Shown here: positions 19,901-29,970 of the stretch, in pieces
How the letters are laid out: every line of letters begins with the position of its first letter
Numbering within the stretch: position 1 is the first letter of the stretch
From: Sporisorium sorghi
Lineage: Eukaryota; Basidiomycota; Ustilaginomycetes; Ustilaginales; Ustilaginaceae
Assembly: GCA_023212695.1 (NCBI GenBank)
Contig: JALCCG010000118.1
Span: 1 to 62,126, forward strand
Direction of reading: 5' to 3'
Length of the DNA stretch: 62,126 bases
Program-made: the position numbers and the translations under genes
Notes under the pieces: generated by a model
Seen by the model: only the letters and a program-made list of their open reading frames with translations
Told to the model about the DNA's origin: nothing
The model's database searches: none

Positions 19901-20293
19901 TCAAATTTTTGTATTCGACTGATTCGGATCCTCTTCCGATTGCTGTTGTTGCAGCTTTTCGATCAATTGTTCTGCTGTGACACGATGTCGAAAGATTTCT
20001 GCTCTCGTCGGATCAGCCGCTTCGTTCCTTGTCGCCACACGTAGCCCGCAAATACACTCACCTCGATCATCCAGATGCAGCACCGGAATGTCGTACTGAT
20101 ACTTGCGCCGCCACGTGTGCACATCGGGCAACGAGTCGTCTCGAATGTTGAGCGTCGACAGCTGAATCGGCACTGTCGCAGAAGCTCTGGTGATTTCGTG
20201 CTTCATCACGTCGCACAGCTGACAGTCGGTGCCCGTGTACATTGTCAGTCGGAATGGCTGTTGCCGTGAAAGCAGTCGGAGCGTGGCGAGCAT
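19901..20293 (-). CDS. Glutaredoxin-like protein (DUF836, YDR286C/C5orf63 type)
   Basis: Two exons (20293-20062 and 19998-19901; 63-nt intron) encode 109 residues. A thioredoxin-fold motif is seen: MYTGTDCQLCDVMKHEI with a CxxC pair, then a cis-Pro segment (YDIPVLHLDD) and REIFRHRVTAEQLIEKL. This matches the DUF836 glutaredoxin-like family. The start MLATLRLLSRQQPFRLT is Arg-rich and amphipathic, which suggests mitochondrial import. The intron is a multiple of three, so an unspliced reading also stays open. I chose splicing because it restores the short VLHLDD-x-E-x-RHR spacing of the family. Redox partner unknown. Confidence 0.8.
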   Translation of the reverse strand: MLATLRLLSRQQPFRLTMYTGTDCQLCDVMKHEITRASATVPIQLSTLNIRDDSLPDVHTWRRKYQYDIPVLHLDDRGECICGLRVATRNEAADPTRAEIFRHRVTAEQLIEKLQQQQSEEDPNQSNTKI

Positions 20294-20484
20294 TGTGATT
20301 GAAGACAGAGAAGAGAAGCAAGAGAGGATGCCGAGCAAAACGTCATGTTGGGGGAGAAAGAGGACTCTCGGATGTCGGATGCGCCCGGCATTTAACGATT
20401 TTGGACCCTTGTTTTTTTTTGGTCTCTTTCTTGTCTACCTTCTCGCCATCATCAACACCATCCACCCATCCATCTCTAGAGAAC

Positions 20485-23400
20485 ATGTCGGAACCAGGCT
20501 CATCTTCACCTGCTGCAGCGCCACAAGATGCGCAGCGCAAACGCAAACGATCCATTCAGCAAGATGACGGTCAAGATGCTGCGCGTCCCAATCCGAACAA
20601 CAATTATCCAACCGCTTCGCAAGAGATGGCCCGTGTCTACATCGACATGCCCGAACCATCCTCCTCTGCGATGGCTGCTTGCCACGCTGCACAGAACCCG
20701 TCTTCCAGTCAGCTCGACTCGCAGTTCTCGCTGGGAGGCTCGCTTTTCATGAGCGATACTCCCACTCAGTCGCAAGCTCAACAGCATGAACCTTTGAGCG
20801 CATCTGAGTATGTGCCCTCCACGCAAGCTCCAGACCAGTCAGGATCGAGCTCTTCCGCTCCTACAGCAGCAGAAGTCGAGGCGTTAGCAGCTTCAGCAGC
20901 AGCTTTGCGGCCTCTACCTTCCATCTCGACGCGAGTGTTCGAGCCCTATCTGGACGACACTACGGGCATGGATCTCGAACAGGCCGAGACCAGCGTTGCT
21001 AGAAGGGAACAGCAACGCGCACATACACAGCTAGACAACTCTTCCCCCGTCGAGTCCTTCTCTCCTTCAGACGCTCAAGCGCAGCAGCCTGTCACCATAA
21101 GACCTGAAGACGTCCCCCGCATCGGCTCTTGGATCTTGCCTCCGCTTACCGCAGAGAACAGCAACCCCAATGCTCCCGACTATGCGAGCCAAGAGGTGCT
21201 CAGTCAGATTCCGCTCGCTATCGGCGAGGATGGGCCCATTGATCCGCAAGATCTTTTGCGAGAGTTGGCTGCCTCTCAGTCGTCGCCTGTGCAAAACTCA
21301 AATCGAGGCGCTCTTCGTAGACAACAAAAGGATCGACCAAGCGTCTCTCCTACCGCTGCTGCTGCTGCAATCGCCGCACCTCCTATACAGTCCACCCCTG
21401 CGTTTGCCCCAACCACTACGCGCGCACAGGTAGACGAGCAACCAGAGGCGTTACTTCCAAGCCAGCCGATCCCTTCCCAGCAGCAGGATGCGCCCTCGTC
21501 TACGCCTGCTCTTCCTCCACCTCCTACTGCTGCCACGCCGAGGCAAGAAGATGCCGCGTCCGCCATCGTTGCATCCTCTGCATCTGCCGACTCTAGCAGC
21601 AGCTCGATCGGCTGGTCCACGCTGCCTCGCCCCGAGATCGTCCAACTCGTCCATTGTTCGCCCCACATCCCCGCCTTCCTCAAGGACGAGATCGAACGCT
21701 TTGTCCTGCGTGCCCATCGCTCTTCATCTTCATCGCCCAAGTCGCAGTCGTACCCACAGCGTGGATCGCCGCGGCGACGCTTCCGATCGCAGTCGCAGTC
21801 GCAATCCCAGTCCCAGTCCCAGTCGCAAAACGACGACTCGGAGACGCAGGAAGACGGGTTTCTGCGAACAAAAAAGCTCTGGTGCATGGATCTGCTCGTC
21901 TTCCCCGCTTCGTCGTCGTCGCAGTCCAGATCCACCGCTGTCGTCGCTGCTCTGGATGGCATCACGTCGCAAGTGGTGCACAGGCTGACCCAGCAGACGC
22001 AACAGTCGCAGGTCTCATCCGACTCGCACACCGCATCCAGCCGCGGCACAGTGGCGATCATCCTGCTGCTCGACACGGTCGAGGTGACGTTCGACGTGCA
22101 CGAGTTGCAAGAGTCGCTCGCGAGTGTGTTGAGAAACGACCGCAGGTACAGCGTCGATTTCGATGCCAACGGGCGCAAGTGGAACACTGCTGGCGGTGCG
22201 ACAAATGAAGATCAAGCTATTGCTGCTGGTGCTGCTGCTGTGACAGCCACGGCAAACGCTGGCAACGATCTCGAACAAGCACGTGCCGAAATCACCCAAC
22301 TGCAGCTACGCCTCGAAGCAGCCTCGCGCGAGATCGAGCTTCTCTCCTCGGCCAAACTCACCCTCGAAAAGGACCTGTCCGAGTCGCAAGCGCAGCACGA
22401 CTTTGTGCGCTCGCTCTACGACCGCGCCTCGGCCTCGGCATCCACTGCGCAAGCATCTGCCTCCACGGCTCTCGCGCGCGTCGAGCTGCTCGAGACCCAA
22501 CTCGACCAGGGCCTCGCCTTGCACTCCAGCATGCTGAACACCGCCGTGGAGCGGTGGAAGAAGCGCGTCAAGAAGCTGGAAGCCGAAAAGGCGTTTGCAG
22601 CGACGCAGCACGAGTTGACCGAGGAGAGCGATGTTCGGAGGAAGGCGGCGCTATGGGACGCGTACCAGGCCGAGGAGGAGGCGAGGGAGCGCATGCGGCT
22701 CGAGAGGATTCGCGTGCATGATGAGAAGCAGCGCGCGAGGAACCAGGCGGCCGAGGACGGGCTGGGTCCCTTCGCGCGCCCTGCTGCAGCACGAGAGCCG
22801 AGCCCCGTAGACGAGCTGGACGAACTCGCAGCACTGGCTCGAGAAGCACACGAGGCGGGGGACGATCTCGTCATTATCGACGACTCTGCTGCCCCTGCGG
22901 ATGGAAATGGTCGATCGCGTCGATCTCGTCGCACCGCTGCCCCCGCTGCTGCTACTGGAGAGGAAGAACGGCGGATAGGCCTAGGCAACTCGTCGAACCG
23001 CCCGCCGCCCTCGTCCGCCGTCGAGATGGCCGCCCAGGTGGAAGCCGCCAACCTGTCCTCGGCCAACGCTTTGCACGACTCGAGGCAGGACGTGGAGGAC
23101 CAGTTGGCGCTGTTCAACTCGCCTCCTCCTCCGCAAGATGGACAAGAAGCGACAGCAGCGCCACACGACGTGGCGATGGGCGACTTTGACGCTGCCCCAA
23201 GCACTACGCTCGTCGATATCTCGGTGGATGATCTGTTCAATACCGGTAATGCGGCGATGTCGTACCAGACGCACGACACGGCGGCACAGCAGAATGGTCA
23301 ACCTCAGCAGGAGGAGGTGGTGGCGCAGGATGGCTGGGGAGTGGCGATAAGCTCGGTCGATGTACCGGCTAGCTTTACGAGCGATAGCTTGTTGCTGTTC

Positions 23401-23508
23401 GACAATCGTCCCGATGCGACGCAAAGGGCAGCAGCGGCTACGCAGGGGAGTGCACAGGCTGGATCTGCTGCGGATACCGAGTCGTTTCAACCTCACACAC
23501 AGGCGTAA
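20485..23508 (+). CDS. Orphan coiled-coil protein, largely disordered
   Basis: A 1007-residue single-exon protein starting at MSEPGSSSPAAAPQ. Upstream in-frame codons lie within promoter-like sequence. Residues 1-375 are disordered (Ser/Gln/Ala/Pro-rich). A more ordered segment at about 380-565 (LPRPEIVQLVHCSPHIPAFL, KLWCMDLLVFPAS, TVAIILLLDTVEVTFDVHEL) is interrupted by a Gln-Ser repeat at about 435-448. A long coiled coil spans about 593-750 and ends in Glu/Arg-rich helix. The tail is disordered and acidic. I do not recognise the family. The basic RKRKR at the N-terminus could be a nuclear signal. It is head-to-head with the glutaredoxin-like gene (191 nt). Confidence 0.75.
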   Translation: MSEPGSSSPAAAPQDAQRKRKRSIQQDDGQDAARPNPNNNYPTASQEMARVYIDMPEPSSSAMAACHAAQNPSSSQLDSQFSLGGSLFMSDTPTQSQAQQHEPLSASEYVPSTQAPDQSGSSSSAPTAAEVEALAASAAALRPLPSISTRVFEPYLDDTTGMDLEQAETSVARREQQRAHTQLDNSSPVESFSPSDAQAQQPVTIRPEDVPRIGSWILPPLTAENSNPNAPDYASQEVLSQIPLAIGEDGPIDPQDLLRELAASQSSPVQNSNRGALRRQQKDRPSVSPTAAAAAIAAPPIQSTPAFAPTTTRAQVDEQPEALLPSQPIPSQQQDAPSSTPALPPPPTAATPRQEDAASAIVASSASADSSSSSIGWSTLPRPEIVQLVHCSPHIPAFLKDEIERFVLRAHRSSSSSPKSQSYPQRGSPRRRFRSQSQSQSQSQSQSQNDDSETQEDGFLRTKKLWCMDLLVFPASSSSQSRSTAVVAALDGITSQVVHRLTQQTQQSQVSSDSHTASSRGTVAIILLLDTVEVTFDVHELQESLASVLRNDRRYSVDFDANGRKWNTAGGATNEDQAIAAGAAAVTATANAGNDLEQARAEITQLQLRLEAASREIELLSSAKLTLEKDLSESQAQHDFVRSLYDRASASASTAQASASTALARVELLETQLDQGLALHSSMLNTAVERWKKRVKKLEAEKAFAATQHELTEESDVRRKAALWDAYQAEEEARERMRLERIRVHDEKQRARNQAAEDGLGPFARPAAAREPSPVDELDELAALAREAHEAGDDLVIIDDSAAPADGNGRSRRSRRTAAPAAATGEEERRIGLGNSSNRPPPSSAVEMAAQVEAANLSSANALHDSRQDVEDQLALFNSPPPPQDGQEATAAPHDVAMGDFDAAPSTTLVDISVDDLFNTGNAAMSYQTHDTAAQQNGQPQQEEVVAQDGWGVAISSVDVPASFTSDSLLLFDNRPDATQRAAAATQGSAQAGSAADTESFQPHTQA
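21788..21830 (+). repeat. Coding CAGTC(G/C) hexanucleotide repeat (Gln-Ser)n
   Basis: About seven tandem CAGTCG/CAGTCC units encode alternating Gln-Ser inside the coiled-coil orphan. They interrupt its one ordered N-terminal segment. Such a run is prone to length variation between strains. Confidence 0.8.
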
Positions 23509-23595
23509 TCCTCCTCGACGCTGCTCACTTTGAACAATGCCATACACACTGCCTACATTCGCTCTTGGAGCAAACTTGCATTTCTATCCTCTGCC

Positions 23596-24846
23596 CTACT
23601 TAGCCTTATCGCGCTGCGCACGGAACTCATCCACCCACTTCTTCTCCGCCTCGCCCTTGGGCACGACCACCAGACTCAGAATCCCGTCGCGCATCACCAG
23701 CCCATCTCTATCCCTGACCCCATCCTCGCCCTTCCCCGTATCCGCCTCCTTGAACGCCTGGTCCATCACCTGCCTCAGCGTCAGCTTCCTGCCCAGCTTC
23801 AGCAGCCGCTCCTTGCGCGTGGTGGCGTACACCTGCAGGTTGCCGTCCCAGTACTCGCGCGCCGTGTCCCAGGGCAGCGCGCCCAGCTGCTCCCGGGGGA
23901 ACATGGTCTCGAGGTACACCTGCAGCGTGGAGTCCTCGTGGAAGTCCGGGATGAAGTCGGACTGTGCGTGTTGTGGGTACACGAAGAACACGGGGAGGAT
24001 GAGGGGGGTGCGGATGAGGTCTGGCGGCGACCAGGGTTTGGTGAGTGGCAAGGTGGGGGGGGAGGAGGCGGGGAGGGAGGCGGGGTCGAAGTGCGCCGGC
24101 TGCGGGTTGTCCGGTGGTCGCGGGGTGGTTTCGAGCCACAGCCCGCGCACGAGGAGCGCCTGGTGCAGGGTTTTGGCGAGTAGGTCTTTGCGCCGCGCTC
24201 GCTCTGCTGCCTCGGTCTTTTTGCGTTCAACTTCGGCGAGTTTTTGTTCAGCTTTGGCTTTGAGCGCTGCGATCGCCGCGTTGTCCCGGTTGACGCTGAG
24301 GCCGTGCTCCGCGCAGTCGAGAGCGTCCTGGAACCGCTCCAGCGCGATCAGCGCGCGCGTGGCGCGGTAGTACGCCTTGTCACTCCGCTCGTTCAGCCCC
24401 AGCACCGCACTCGTATCCCGCAACGTAGCCCCGTAGTTCTGCAGCTCCAAATTGCACGCCGCTCGATTCGCATACAGCGTCTCCAACAAGCTCTTATCGT
24501 CTGGATGCGCATCGATCGCCTGCGTGTAAAACCCCAGCGCCTCGCGGTATCTTTTAGATTTGAAGTAGTCGTTGGCCTGCTGCTTGAAGTTGGAAGCGAC
24601 CTCGTCCGGGGTGCCGTCGAAAGCGAGGGACTGGAGCGCTGATAGGGCGGTGTCGGCGTCGTTGTCGGAAGGGAGGTCCTTCATGAAGAGGGGTACGGAA
24701 TCCCATGATTTCAGTGTGGACTCGAGGTCACGTGGGGTGTCGCCTTGGGCGTAGGTGAAGTCGCCGGAGCGAGGGGGTGGTTTGGGGAGGGGAGTTTTGG
24801 TGGATGTGCTGAGGGCGGGGTCGGGGATGGGTTCGATCACTGCCAT
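23596..24846 (-). CDS. CNS1: Hsp90 co-chaperone Cns1/TTC4
   Basis: A 416-residue protein in one exon. The ATG at 24846 (MAVIEPIPDP) was chosen; an upstream in-frame ATG would add a poly-Lys run translated from the promoter T tract. Three TPRs lie at about residues 80-195 (FKQQANDYFKSKRYREALGF, YANRAACNLELQNYGATLRD, AYYRATRALIALERFQDAL). The C-terminal wheel-like domain of TTC4/Cns1 follows (LPVFFVYPQHAQSDFI, FHEDSTLQVYLETMFP, LSLVVVPKGEAEKKW). Family members bridge Hsp90 and Hsp70 through the TPR clamp and, in yeast, support eEF2 folding. The protein is cytosolic. A T19 tract lies about 95 nt upstream of the start. Confidence 0.9.
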   Translation of the reverse strand: MAVIEPIPDPALSTSTKTPLPKPPPRSGDFTYAQGDTPRDLESTLKSWDSVPLFMKDLPSDNDADTALSALQSLAFDGTPDEVASNFKQQANDYFKSKRYREALGFYTQAIDAHPDDKSLLETLYANRAACNLELQNYGATLRDTSAVLGLNERSDKAYYRATRALIALERFQDALDCAEHGLSVNRDNAAIAALKAKAEQKLAEVERKKTEAAERARRKDLLAKTLHQALLVRGLWLETTPRPPDNPQPAHFDPASLPASSPPTLPLTKPWSPPDLIRTPLILPVFFVYPQHAQSDFIPDFHEDSTLQVYLETMFPREQLGALPWDTAREYWDGNLQVYATTRKERLLKLGRKLTLRQVMDQAFKEADTGKGEDGVRDRDGLVMRDGILSLVVVPKGEAEKKWVDEFRAQRDKAK

Positions 24847-24940
24847 GGTTGAAGTGGGTGTGTGTGGTGAGGACGGGGATGGAGGAAAGAGGGAGGATGG
24901 TGGTGAGAAGAAGTGTGGAGGAAGAAGAAAGCGGTAAAAC

Positions 24941-24959
24941 TTTTTTTTTTTTTTTTTTT
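24941..24959. repeat. T19 homopolymer
   Basis: A run of 19 T in the CNS1 promoter, about 95 nt from the start codon. Poly(dA:dT) of this length typically excludes nucleosomes. Confidence 0.9.
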
Positions 24960-25124
24960 CTCTTTGCCTCGTCCGAGTTCCGAGATGGAAGATTCTATTC
25001 TTGCTCACCATTCTCTCTCAAGTCACACCGATACACACTCTCTCTATCGAATCACACAAAAGTCAACATCGGCACTTCCGTATGCGTTCTTGCTCCTGTC
25101 TGCGATTCGCCCAAGTTGAGATTA

Positions 25125-25895
25125 CTACTTCCTCGCCTTTGGCATGGGGACAAACGCATCCAAAGGCGACTTGGACATCTCCCTTCTCGCCCTTTCACGC
25201 TCTGCATCCTCGTCATTCCTCTCTGCCCTTCTCGCCGCTCTCCTATCCATCGCCTGCTGCAGCGCTTGCGATACTGGTCCTTCACCAGCCGACGGTGTTG
25301 TCGAGTCGTCCGCGAGCTGCCCCTTCGCAGCCAGCCTCGCCCTACTCGCAGCCCAGACATCCTCGTCCGGCGTTCTCTCCTGCACCAACCTGCCCTCCTC
25401 CCCCACACCCTCGCTCTTGACCCTCTCCCCCTTCTGCTCCTCCACCCCCTCATCCAGCACCGTCGCGGTCGGCACCGCCCCTGCCGCCGCTGCGCTCTGC
25501 ACTAACCTTTGCGCCCTTTGCTTCGCCTCACTGTGCTCCTCCAACCTCACCCTTTGCTCCCTCTCTCCCCGCTCCCGATCCTCCACCGCCAGCCTTGCCG
25601 CGTTCGCCTGCGTCATCGCGATCCGCTCGCGGTCCCGCTGCAGCTCCTCGAGCGAGGGTGCGTCCCGTCGCGTGTGCCGCAGCCACATCACCCACTGCAC
25701 CGGGATCGAGCGCTGGTCGTAGTCCCCCAATTCGCGCTTCTCCGCCCATTGGATAGAGCGCCGTGTGTGCCGTGGATCCAAGGAGCCCGAGAGCGAGGGC
25801 AGCTCGAGGTAGGCGTTCCCCGCCAGGTCGTGGCCTTTGATGTATTTGGCTTTGCCGATGCGCAGCGCTCGGGCGAGGTTTTGCAACAGCCCCAT
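25125..25895 (-). CDS. NDUFAF2/NDUFA12-like complex I assembly factor
   Basis: A 256-residue single-exon protein starting MGLLQNLARALRIG. An upstream in-frame ATG at 26063 would add 56 residues without family similarity. The NDUFA12-fold core is at about residues 15-90: GHDLAGNAYLELPS, RHTRRSIQWAEKREL, DYDQRSIPVQWVMWLRH, RRDAPSLEEL. A long Glu/Arg-rich helical tail replaces the short C-terminus of the structural subunit NDUFA12. That points to NDUFAF2 (mimitin), the assembly factor that holds the NDUFA12 position during complex I assembly in mitochondria. The C-terminus ends SPLDAFVPMPKARK. It is divergent from CSE1. Confidence 0.82.
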   Translation of the reverse strand: MGLLQNLARALRIGKAKYIKGHDLAGNAYLELPSLSGSLDPRHTRRSIQWAEKRELGDYDQRSIPVQWVMWLRHTRRDAPSLEELQRDRERIAMTQANAARLAVEDRERGEREQRVRLEEHSEAKQRAQRLVQSAAAAGAVPTATVLDEGVEEQKGERVKSEGVGEEGRLVQERTPDEDVWAASRARLAAKGQLADDSTTPSAGEGPVSQALQQAMDRRAARRAERNDEDAERERARREMSKSPLDAFVPMPKARK

Positions 25896-26449
25896 TGTTG
25901 ATGCTGCTTGCGGTGGATGCTGAGTGAGATGCTGCGGTCGAATTCGATCCCGTGGACTGTGCCTGGGCTGAGATGTGATGGAGGAAGAGGGCGTTTGGAT
26001 GAATGTGATGCTGGTAGCGGCGTGAGAAAGGTGGTTGGTGGTCAACGTCGTCGGATCTTCCATTTCTCCTCCACTCGCTCGCTGACCAAGCCATGTCTTG
26101 AATTTCTCTCAAAAAATCCAGCAGAAAAATTGTGCACCAAAAAGAAAAGCTTTTTATCTTTTTCTCCCTTTCTCGTGCGTGATCGAATGAAAAAGAAAAA
26201 AAGAAAAAGAAAAAAAAAAAAAAGTGTTGTTCTCGTCGTTGTGGAGCTGCGAAGTGGAAAATCAATCAAATTTGAAGTGCAAAAAGAAAGTTGGTTTGAG
26301 CGCAAAGAGAGAGAGAAAGCGTGTGTTGCTCTTTTCTACCCTTTCTTCTTCTCAAACCATCACATCACGAGGACAGAAACTGAGCCTTTTGTCGGTCTCT
26401 TCTTCTTCTTCTCCACCACCACCACCATCCACGATCATCTCCCACAAAT
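25896..26449. other. Divergent promoter NDUFAF2-like/CSE1
   Basis: 554 nt with an interrupted A-rich tract (about 26188-26223) and CT-rich tracts near the CSE1 start. Frames that read through the A tract give Lys/Phe-rich nonsense. No gene supported. Confidence 0.5.
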
Positions 26450-29410
26450 ATGGCTTCACCATCAATAGATCACGTGCAGCTCGTCTGCAACCTCCTCGCC
26501 AAGACACTCGACCCCGTCGAACGCAAAAACGCAGAGGAACAGCTCAAACAGGCACAATCCCAACCAGGTTTCCTTCAGATTCTCATCGCCGTCATCCAAA
26601 ATGCGCTTATCCAGAGCAACGATGCTGTCCGACTCTCGGCAGCCATCAATCTCAAAAACATCTGCAAAACCGCGTGGGACCAGGAGTCCGCAGAAGAGTT
26701 GGCTTCCGATTTGCTAATCAACCCACAAGACAAGCTCGCTCTCAAACAGGACATCATCCCTCTGCTAGTCTCAATCTCCACCACCACAGACGGCAGACCT
26801 CCTGCCCCTACCAATGTTCGATCGCAGCTGGAAGAGGCCATCGCTCTTGTTGCAGAACGCGACTTCCCGCATGATTGGTCCAATCTCATGGACGACCTTG
26901 TGCCTAAACTCGCATCGCAAGACGATCAGCTCGTACTCGGTATCCTTCGCACAGCGCATACCATCTTTTACAGATGGAGAGCCGCCTTCCGCAGCGACGC
27001 GCTCTACAGCGAAATCAACTATGTCCTTGGCAAGTATGCTCTCCCGCATCTCGAGCTGCTCAAACGCACAGACCAGAGGCTGCTCGACCCGGCAACTCCT
27101 TCCGCCTCACTACCCGTTCTCGGCAGCATCCTCAACATGTCGCTTCAGGTGTTTTACGATCTTTCGAGTCAAGACTTGCCACCGCAATTCGAAGACAACA
27201 TGGCGCCGATTATGGAGATCCTCGCGCGTTGGATCTCGCAGTCCCGCCCGGAACTCGATCAGGATCCCGACGAGCCCTGCCCGTTGCAAGAGATCCGTAG
27301 CAGCATCTGTGAGATCGCCGAGCTCTATGCAAAGAGATACCTCGACGCTTTCTCTCAGCTGCCCATCTTCGTGCAGGCCATCTGGGAAATGTTGGGCTCA
27401 TGCACGCTTTCTCAAAAGTACGACGCGCTCGTCTCCAAAGCCGTCGGGTTCCTCTCGATTGTCGTCAGGATGGGCAGCTCGCGCGAGATGTTCCAGTCGA
27501 CAGAAACGCTCGAGCAGCTGTGCAGCGCCATCATCTTGCCCAACATTGCCATTCGCGAAGCAGACGAGGAGCTGTTCGAGGACAACCCCATCGAGTACAT
27601 TCGTCGCGATCTCGAGACCAGCATGGAGGCCGACACGCGAAGGAAGGCTGCTTCCGAGTTTTGCAGATCGCTCATGGAGTTCTTCGCTGCAGAGGTGACC
27701 AGCATCGTGTCGCGGTACATCATGCAGTATCTCGAGCAGTACCGAGCCGATCCACAGGCCAACTGGAAGCAGAAGGATACCGCCATCTACCTGCTCACAT
27801 CGATCGCCTCCAAGTCGTCTACGGCTCAGCACGGTGTCACGTCGACCAACGAGCTCGTTGATGTCGTCCAGTTCTTTTCGGACAATGTCTTTACCGATCT
27901 TCAGTCGAGCGCTGACGATTCGCCCAGTCCCATCTTGCAGGTGGACGCCATCAAGTACCTCCACACGTTCCGCAATCAGCTGACAAAGGAGCAGCTGGTC
28001 TCGGTGCTGCCGTTGCTGGTGCAGCATCTCGAGAGTTCGCAGTACGTCACCTGCTCGTACGCCTCGATCACCATCGAGCGTGTGCTGGCACTCAAGAAGG
28101 ACGGCAAGCTGCTGTTCACACCGCAAGACGTGCAGCCTTTTGCAGAGAACATCCTCATGGCGCTGTTCCGCAACATCGAGCGCGGTACCACACCCGAAAA
28201 GCTCGCCGAGAACGACTACCTCATGAAGTGCATGATGCGCATGCTCGCCACGGTGCGCGAAGCCATCGCACCGGCACACGCTGCGATCTTGGGACACCTG
28301 GCCAACATCCTGACCGAGATCAGCAAGAACCCGTCGAACCCTCGCTTCTCGCAGTTCCTGTTCGAGTCGATCTCGGCGCTGATCCGCTTCACCGTCGCCG
28401 CGCAGCCAGACAGCCTGGCCGCGTTCGAAGCGCAGCTCTTCCCGCCCTTCACCATGATCTTGAGCCAAGACGTCGCCGAGTTCCAGCCGTACGTCTTCCA
28501 GATCCTCTCGCAGATGCTCGAGCTGCACACGACCCAGGGTCTGCCCGAGGCGTACTCGTCGCTGCTCCCGCCCATCCTCACGCCCGCCTGCTGGGAGAAC
28601 CGCGGCAACGTGCCCGCGCTCGTGCGCCTCGTCCGCGCATTCTTAGCCAAAGACGCACCCCGAATCGTCGCGCAGGGTCAGCTCGCTGCGATGCTCGGCA
28701 TCTACCAGAAGCTCGTCTCTGCGCGTGTGACCGAAGTGTCGGCGCTCGAGCTGCTCGAGACGCTGTTCGAAGCCGTGCCTGCCCAAGCGCTGGACCAGTA
28801 CAAGCGCGCTGTGCTGACGCTGCTGCTGACGCGGCTGCAGCAGAGCAAGACGGACAAGCTGGTCAAGGGCACGATCCATTTGGTGGCGAGCATTGCGTTG
28901 ACGGATAAAGGGCCTGATTATGCGGTCGGGGCGTTCGAGGCGGTGCAGCCGGGGCTGTTTGCGCAGATTGCCGCCGGGGTGGTTGCGCCGGAGCTGGCCA
29001 ACGTGGCCGAGCGGCAAAAGAGGGTCGTAGCGGTCGGGTTCGGGTTGTTGCTGTGCCGCTCGGCGAGCATGCGCCACCAGCCTAATGCGGGTGTGCTGCC
29101 TGCACTGCTCTCGGCTCAACTCAAGCTCCTGCTCACCCCAAGCTCTGCGACAGCCACGCAGGACGAAGACCTGCTGTACGCCGACGAAGACAACACAGCG
29201 GCGGTGCAGTACCAGTCGAACTTCAGCAAGCTCGCTGCCTCGGAAACGGCCAAGTCGGACCCCACCCGCGCCGTGCTCCAGGGTAAGGAGCTCACGAACT
29301 GGTTCAGCGGCGTGCTGCAGCAGTGGAGCGCCGAGCTCGGCGAGCAGACCTGGCAGGGCGTGTGGAGCCAGGTCGATGCTAGCGTTAGGGCGGCTTGGGA
29401 GAGAGTGTGA
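26450..29410 (+). CDS. CSE1: Exportin-2/importin-alpha re-exporter Cse1
   Basis: A 986-residue single-exon karyopherin, close to yeast Cse1 (960). The N-terminal importin-beta domain reads RKNAEEQLKQAQSQPGFLQI, then RLSAAINLKNICKTAW, and FPHDWSNLMDDLVPKLAS. HEAT repeats run through to the C-terminus, including the Cse1-typical MLATVREAIAPAHAAILGHL, PRFSQFLFESISALIRF and QPYVFQILSQMLELHT. It returns importin-alpha to the cytoplasm with RanGTP. The start lies in a good context after a CACC-rich leader. There is no intron, which is notable for a gene of this size. Confidence 0.96.
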   Translation: MASPSIDHVQLVCNLLAKTLDPVERKNAEEQLKQAQSQPGFLQILIAVIQNALIQSNDAVRLSAAINLKNICKTAWDQESAEELASDLLINPQDKLALKQDIIPLLVSISTTTDGRPPAPTNVRSQLEEAIALVAERDFPHDWSNLMDDLVPKLASQDDQLVLGILRTAHTIFYRWRAAFRSDALYSEINYVLGKYALPHLELLKRTDQRLLDPATPSASLPVLGSILNMSLQVFYDLSSQDLPPQFEDNMAPIMEILARWISQSRPELDQDPDEPCPLQEIRSSICEIAELYAKRYLDAFSQLPIFVQAIWEMLGSCTLSQKYDALVSKAVGFLSIVVRMGSSREMFQSTETLEQLCSAIILPNIAIREADEELFEDNPIEYIRRDLETSMEADTRRKAASEFCRSLMEFFAAEVTSIVSRYIMQYLEQYRADPQANWKQKDTAIYLLTSIASKSSTAQHGVTSTNELVDVVQFFSDNVFTDLQSSADDSPSPILQVDAIKYLHTFRNQLTKEQLVSVLPLLVQHLESSQYVTCSYASITIERVLALKKDGKLLFTPQDVQPFAENILMALFRNIERGTTPEKLAENDYLMKCMMRMLATVREAIAPAHAAILGHLANILTEISKNPSNPRFSQFLFESISALIRFTVAAQPDSLAAFEAQLFPPFTMILSQDVAEFQPYVFQILSQMLELHTTQGLPEAYSSLLPPILTPACWENRGNVPALVRLVRAFLAKDAPRIVAQGQLAAMLGIYQKLVSARVTEVSALELLETLFEAVPAQALDQYKRAVLTLLLTRLQQSKTDKLVKGTIHLVASIALTDKGPDYAVGAFEAVQPGLFAQIAAGVVAPELANVAERQKRVVAVGFGLLLCRSASMRHQPNAGVLPALLSAQLKLLLTPSSATATQDEDLLYADEDNTAAVQYQSNFSKLAASETAKSDPTRAVLQGKELTNWFSGVLQQWSAELGEQTWQGVWSQVDASVRAAWERV

Positions 29411-29970
29411 AGCAGGCGTGGGTTGAAATGCATGGTTTTGTCTGACGTCGACTTTGTGTGTGTGTGTGTGTGTGTTTTTCTGGTGTGTGTGAGTGTGTCT
29501 TCGATGTTTCTCGGTCGAAATGGCCTCGTGGGTTTGGCGCTGACATCACACTGAGAGAGACTCATTCGCTGTGCAGACGCTTCGGAGGCGCACAGAGATG
29601 GACAGGTCGCCCTTGAAAGCCGCACAACAGCACAACGGGTCTCTCCCCCTCGCGCCCGTCTCTCGAGACGCAAACGCCCAATCAACCTTTGCACACTTGA
29701 CGCTTCTCTCTCTCCCCCTTCCTCTCTCACAGACCACAGAGACAGCAAGGCCTGCTCTTTCTCGGACCCAAAGGAGTGCGCGTGTCTTCAATGTCATTGC
29801 GTTGCTCTGTCGATGCTGTGCTGCCGCTGATGCTGCCGATGCTGACGCTGCCTGTGCGTGTGCTGATGCTGCGGCTGATGCTTGTACTGATGCAGATGCT
29901 TGTGCTGTGTTTGATGGTGCCGGTGCTATTGCAGATGCTGATGCGCGGACTAGTGAGAACACTGTTTGTT
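29411..29970. other. Convergent intergenic with low-complexity repeats
   Basis: 560 nt between the 3' ends of CSE1 and the Rad51 paralog. It contains a (GT)n tract at 29454-29475 and a degenerate GATGCT hexanucleotide tract at about 29815-29945. Translations of the latter (Ala-Asp on plus, Ala-Ser on minus) are low-complexity artefacts. No gene supported. Confidence 0.5.
29815..29945. repeat. Degenerate GATGCT hexanucleotide tract
   Basis: About 130 nt made mostly of GATGCT/GCTGAT-like units with substitutions. It lies just past the end of the Rad51-paralog gene, an old expanded microsatellite. Confidence 0.65.

Noticed and set aside
27398..28528. 376-residue minus-strand ORF
   Set aside because: Antisense of CSE1, which has full-length family similarity on the plus strand.
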